DNA from: an uncultured Chlorobiota bacterium
GTDB taxonomy: Bacteria; Bacteroidota; Bacteroidia; Bacteroidales; JAADGE01
NCBI GenBank assembly: GCA_947311255.1
Contig: CAMZKL010000059.1
Location: 1 to 36,654 of the forward strand
Direction of reading: 5' to 3'
DNA length: 36,654 nt
This document shows positions 34,385 through 36,654 of this stretch, piece by piece; within the stretch, counting starts at the first letter, position 1, and the number at the start of each line of letters is the position of its first letter. A program made the position numbers and the translations under genes. The notes below the pieces were generated by a model, which had not been told where the DNA came from, made no database searches, and worked only from the letters and a program-made list of their open reading frames with translations.

Positions 34385-35404
34385 TTATTTTGTATGGTTC
34401 CAGCCCTGTGCTTCAATCTCTATTTCTGTTCCGTCTGATGCAATAATAAAATTCCCTTTTGATTGCTCTGTTATATGTCCAATAACCGTAATATCCGGAC
34501 TAACATCAACTTTCTCATAATCAGACTGTGAAATTGTAAAAAGCAATTCATAATCTTCCCCTCCATTCATAGCAAAAATAGTAGGAACAATTAAAACTTC
34601 TTCCGCAAACTTATTAGTATCTTCTGCAATTGGTATTTTTTGATCATAAATTCTTATTCCGCAATTAGATTCTTCTGCAATATGCAAAAGTTCAGAAGAT
34701 AACCCATCTGAAACATCAATCATTGATGTTGGTTTTACATCTATTTTTTCTAAAAACTCAATAATATCTTTTCTAGCTTCCGGTTTCAATTGTCTTTCAA
34801 GAATATAATCGTAGCCCGTTAGTTCAGGTTGCACTTCTGGATTTGCTTTAAAAACCTCTTTTTCTCTTTGTAATAGTTTCAAACCGGCATATGCACCGCC
34901 TAAATCTCCAGAAACACAAATTAAATCATTTGGTTTTGCTCCGTTTCTATAAACAACTTTTTCTTTATCTACTTCACCTATTGCTGTTACACTTATTGTA
35001 AGCCCCGATACAGAAGAGCTTGTGTCTCCCCCAACTAAATCTATATTATATTTTTTACACGCAAGATTAATCCCTTCATAAAGTTCTTCAATGGCTTCAA
35101 GAGGAAAACGATTCGAGAACGCAATGGAAACAGTTATTTGTTTTGGTATTGCATTCATTGCATAAACATCAGAAATATTTACTGTAACTGCCTTGTACCC
35201 AAGATGTTTTAGAGGAGAAAAAGACAAATCAAAATGTATTCCTTCAAGGAGCAAATCAGTTGTTATAACAGTTTGTTTGTTTTTATAATCTGTAACTGCT
35301 GCATCATCTCCTATACCTTTTATTGTTGAAGAATTATTTATTTTTATATCTTTGCTCAATCTTTTTATTAATCCAAATTCTCCAAGTTCTGAAATACTTG
35401 CCAT
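34385..35404 (-). CDS. thiL: Thiamine-monophosphate kinase ThiL
   Basis: A 339-residue kinase that makes thiamine pyrophosphate from thiamine phosphate. Family motifs are GEFGLIKRLSKD (7-18), GIGDDAAV (31-38), TTDLLLEGIHFDL, the DLVGGDTSSS metal-binding region, PTSMIDVSDGLSSELLHIA and NGGEDYELLFT. All acidic magnesium ligands appear present. The gene diverges from the LEA14-like lipoprotein with a 35-base gap, so the two promoters must overlap the 5' ends. Confidence 0.95.
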   Translation of the reverse strand: MASISELGEFGLIKRLSKDIKINNSSTIKGIGDDAAVTDYKNKQTVITTDLLLEGIHFDLSFSPLKHLGYKAVTVNISDVYAMNAIPKQITVSIAFSNRFPLEAIEELYEGINLACKKYNIDLVGGDTSSSVSGLTISVTAIGEVDKEKVVYRNGAKPNDLICVSGDLGGAYAGLKLLQREKEVFKANPEVQPELTGYDYILERQLKPEARKDIIEFLEKIDVKPTSMIDVSDGLSSELLHIAEESNCGIRIYDQKIPIAEDTNKFAEEVLIVPTIFAMNGGEDYELLFTISQSDYEKVDVSPDITVIGHITEQSKGNFIIASDGTEIEIEAQGWNHTK

Positions 35405-35439
35405 ATTTTAAAAACGTTTAATTATTAAAAAACACAAAG

Positions 35440-35907
35440 ATGAAAATTTTTTTAAATTTCAAAAGACTATTATTCATTATTCTTATAGGAATAACATTTA
35501 CAAGTTGCACATACAAAGATGTAGAACTTGTCGGTGTTGAAGATATTAAGCTGGGGAGTATGAAAAATGGCACTATTTCTTTAAATACATTAGTTAAAAT
35601 TAAGAATCCAAATAGTTATAAAATTAAAATTGAAAGTTACAATCTAGATATTATTGTAAATAATCAAACTTTTCAATTGATAGAAGAAAATGCGAATATA
35701 AATATTCCCAAAAATTATTTAGGAACTATAAATATTCCTGTAAGTCTTAAAAGTAAAGGATTATTAAATTTCAGAACTTTTGGAACAGTATCAAAAATAT
35801 TTTCTTCAAAAAAAATTGATGTTGATGCAAAAGGAATTATAGGTGCAAAATTTTTTATTTTCACTAAAAAAATAAAAGTTGATAAAAAAACAACACTAAA
35901 TATTTAA
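35440..35907 (+). CDS. LEA14/WHy-like lipoprotein
   Basis: A 155-residue predicted lipoprotein. The signal segment (LLFIILIGITFTSC) ends at a lipobox-like Cys near residue 23. The remainder has the LEA type 2 (WHy) pattern: VELVGVEDIKLGSMKNGTIS, LVKIKNPNSYKIKIESYNLD (NPN motif) and VNNQTFQL, followed by KGIIGAKFFIFTKKIKVDKK. Bacterial members are small periplasmic or outer-membrane lipoproteins of unknown role, often linked to stress. The SPOR-domain gene starts three bases after the stop codon. Confidence 0.8.
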   Translation: MKIFLNFKRLLFIILIGITFTSCTYKDVELVGVEDIKLGSMKNGTISLNTLVKIKNPNSYKIKIESYNLDIIVNNQTFQLIEENANINIPKNYLGTINIPVSLKSKGLLNFRTFGTVSKIFSSKKIDVDAKGIIGAKFFIFTKKIKVDKKTTLNI

Positions 35908-35910
35908 AAA

Positions 35911-36369
35911 ATGAAGCAAATATCACTAATAATTATTTTCTTAATATTATTTCTTCATTCATTTTCGCAAAATGAGACATTTAAAATTGAAGATTCAGGA
36001 ATAACTCCTTCATATAAATCGTATAATGATGGAAAAATATCAATAACACAAGATATTAAAATATTGCAACTTGTAAAAAAACAAAACGAATTAAGTAAAA
36101 ACAAGTTTAAAGGATGGAGAGTTCAAATATATTTCAACTCGGGACAAAAAGCAATGAGAGAAGCACAAAACACAAAAGCAAAATTTTTAGCACGATATGG
36201 TAAAAAACACCGTGCTTATATGGTTTATAATTCTCCATATTATAAAATTCAAGTTGGTGATTTTAGGACAAAAGCAGAAGCATTATTCTTTAAAAATAAA
36301 ATAAAAGATTCTTTTCCAAATTCATGGTTAATTGGAGGTGTTTTAATAAATTATCCTATTGAGGACTAA
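35911..36369 (+). CDS. SPOR domain-containing protein
   Basis: A 152-residue exported protein with a signal peptide (ISLIIIFLILFLHSFSQ). The SPOR domain is at about 68-147 (GWRVQIYFNSGQKAMREAQN, AYMVYNSPYYKIQVGDFRTK), with the usual VQIxxF and YKIQVGDF strands. SPOR domains bind denuded glycan strands, typically at septa, so a peptidoglycan-binding role in the periplasm is likely. It lies three bases after the LEA14-like gene and is probably cotranscribed. Confidence 0.9.
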   Translation: MKQISLIIIFLILFLHSFSQNETFKIEDSGITPSYKSYNDGKISITQDIKILQLVKKQNELSKNKFKGWRVQIYFNSGQKAMREAQNTKAKFLARYGKKHRAYMVYNSPYYKIQVGDFRTKAEALFFKNKIKDSFPNSWLIGGVLINYPIED

Positions 36370-36498
36370 GGTAATAAATAGTAAAAAACATCTTTTGCCA
36401 TAAACTATTCTGCCGATTACGATTATCAACCACTACCATACCAGATGTACAAAATACGTTTTGGTATTTTAAAAATTCTTTGGTTTTGAAGTTTTAAT

Positions 36499-36540
36499 AA
36501 AAAAAATTCATCCAACAACTTTTAAGTCATCGGATGAAAA
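36499..36540 (-). terminator. Terminator for the minus-strand gene at the right edge
   Basis: TTCATCC (36507-36513) pairs with GGATGAA (36532-36538). On the minus strand the stem is followed by eight T (complement of the A-run 36499-36506). It lies 16 bases downstream of the stop codon of the edge gene. The rest of the 187-base gap (36370-36556) shows no convincing gene. Confidence 0.72.
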
Positions 36541-36556
36541 CATTAATAGGTTAAAA

Positions 36557-36654
36557 CTATTTTATTACAACTTCCTTAATTTCAGTATTTGCATAGAATG
36601 TAGGAAAATACATTAACTCAACTTTTGCAGGATTTAATATGTATTTACCTGTAT
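36557..36654 (-). CDS. C-terminal fragment, probably alpha-2-macroglobulin-like protein
   Basis: Only the last 32 codons lie in the window, ending at TAG (complement of 36557-36559). The visible peptide reads TGKYILNPAKVELMYFPTFY and then ANTEIKEVVIK. Bacterial alpha-2-macroglobulin (MG-domain) proteins end with a G-x-(F/Y)-x(1,2)-P-A-x-x-E-x-MY-x-P pattern, which this matches. Such proteins are large periplasmic lipoproteins that trap proteases. The call is tentative because so little is visible; the terminator just downstream supports a real gene end. Confidence 0.5.
   Translation of the reverse strand, partial: TGKYILNPAKVELMYFPTFYANTEIKEVVIK

Noticed and set aside
36370-36556. Short open frames on both strands in the gap before the right-edge gene, e.g. 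a minus-strand frame reading VFCTSGMVVVDNRNRQN
   Set aside because: It has no upstream start codon, overlaps the SPOR gene end, and is preceded by a stop codon; may be a decayed repeat but cannot be supported as a gene.

Overview
The window is a stretch of a low-GC genome from a member of the Bacteroidota. The evidence is: promoters of the TTG...TAnnTTTG type; an LpxC-FabZ fusion; a FecI/FecR/STN-TonB-receptor/DUF4249 set; BlaI-M56-TonB genes; DUF4270; and the neighbourhood panC / GT5 domain / DUF4270 / glmS. It is mostly chromosomal housekeeping sequence with one clearly disturbed accessory spot (about 1.1-3.4 kb). I saw no rRNA, CRISPR array, transposase or integrase. The only tRNA is a tRNA-Ala(GGC).

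Layout. 1-1107: 3' part of a saccharopine/alanine-dehydrogenase-like oxidoreductase. 1113-6943: iron-type (FecI/FecR/FecA-like) signalling and uptake locus: an ECF sigma gene interrupted by an in-frame TAA, an ORF6N phage-type gene lodged between sigma and anti-sigma, FecR anti-sigma, an STN-containing TonB-dependent receptor and a DUF4249 lipoprotein. A GACCCTGCGGG-type palindrome stands on each side of the sigma-ORF6N-FecR part. 7048-9030 (minus): an orphan exported protein and an extended SDR. 9201-11862: a WecA/MraY-type polyprenyl-phosphate sugar-phosphate transferase and a RemB/Wzi-like outer-membrane protein. 12100-16181: an M23 peptidase, MreB, MreC and a KAS III enzyme. 16364-17254: an unrecognised exported protein, then a terminator and the tRNA-Ala.

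17525-21349: a BlaI-type regulator behind a perfect 16-bp inverted repeat that overlaps its promoter. It is followed by an M56 membrane peptidase whose C-terminus looks like a dead M23 (LytM) domain, then three tandem TonB-like proteins. This is the most system-like unit here. My inference is an envelope-stress or peptidoglycan sensor controlling its own TonB energisers.

21453-24684: HflX, an exported protein and an AI-2E-family permease. 24698-30206 (minus): panC, an HD phosphohydrolase, lpxD, lpxC-fabZ and lpxA, i.e. lipid A synthesis with pantothenate synthesis. Diverging from panC (30341-34372): a stand-alone starch-synthase N-terminal domain, a DUF4270 lipoprotein and glmS. GlmS supplies the GlcN-6-P that becomes the UDP-GlcNAc used by LpxA and, probably, by the WecA-type enzyme. 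34385-36369: thiL (minus), an LEA14-like lipoprotein and a SPOR-domain protein. The right edge cuts the C-terminus of a probable alpha-2-macroglobulin-like protein on the minus strand.

All functional calls rest on reading motifs and family resemblance by eye. No database search was run.
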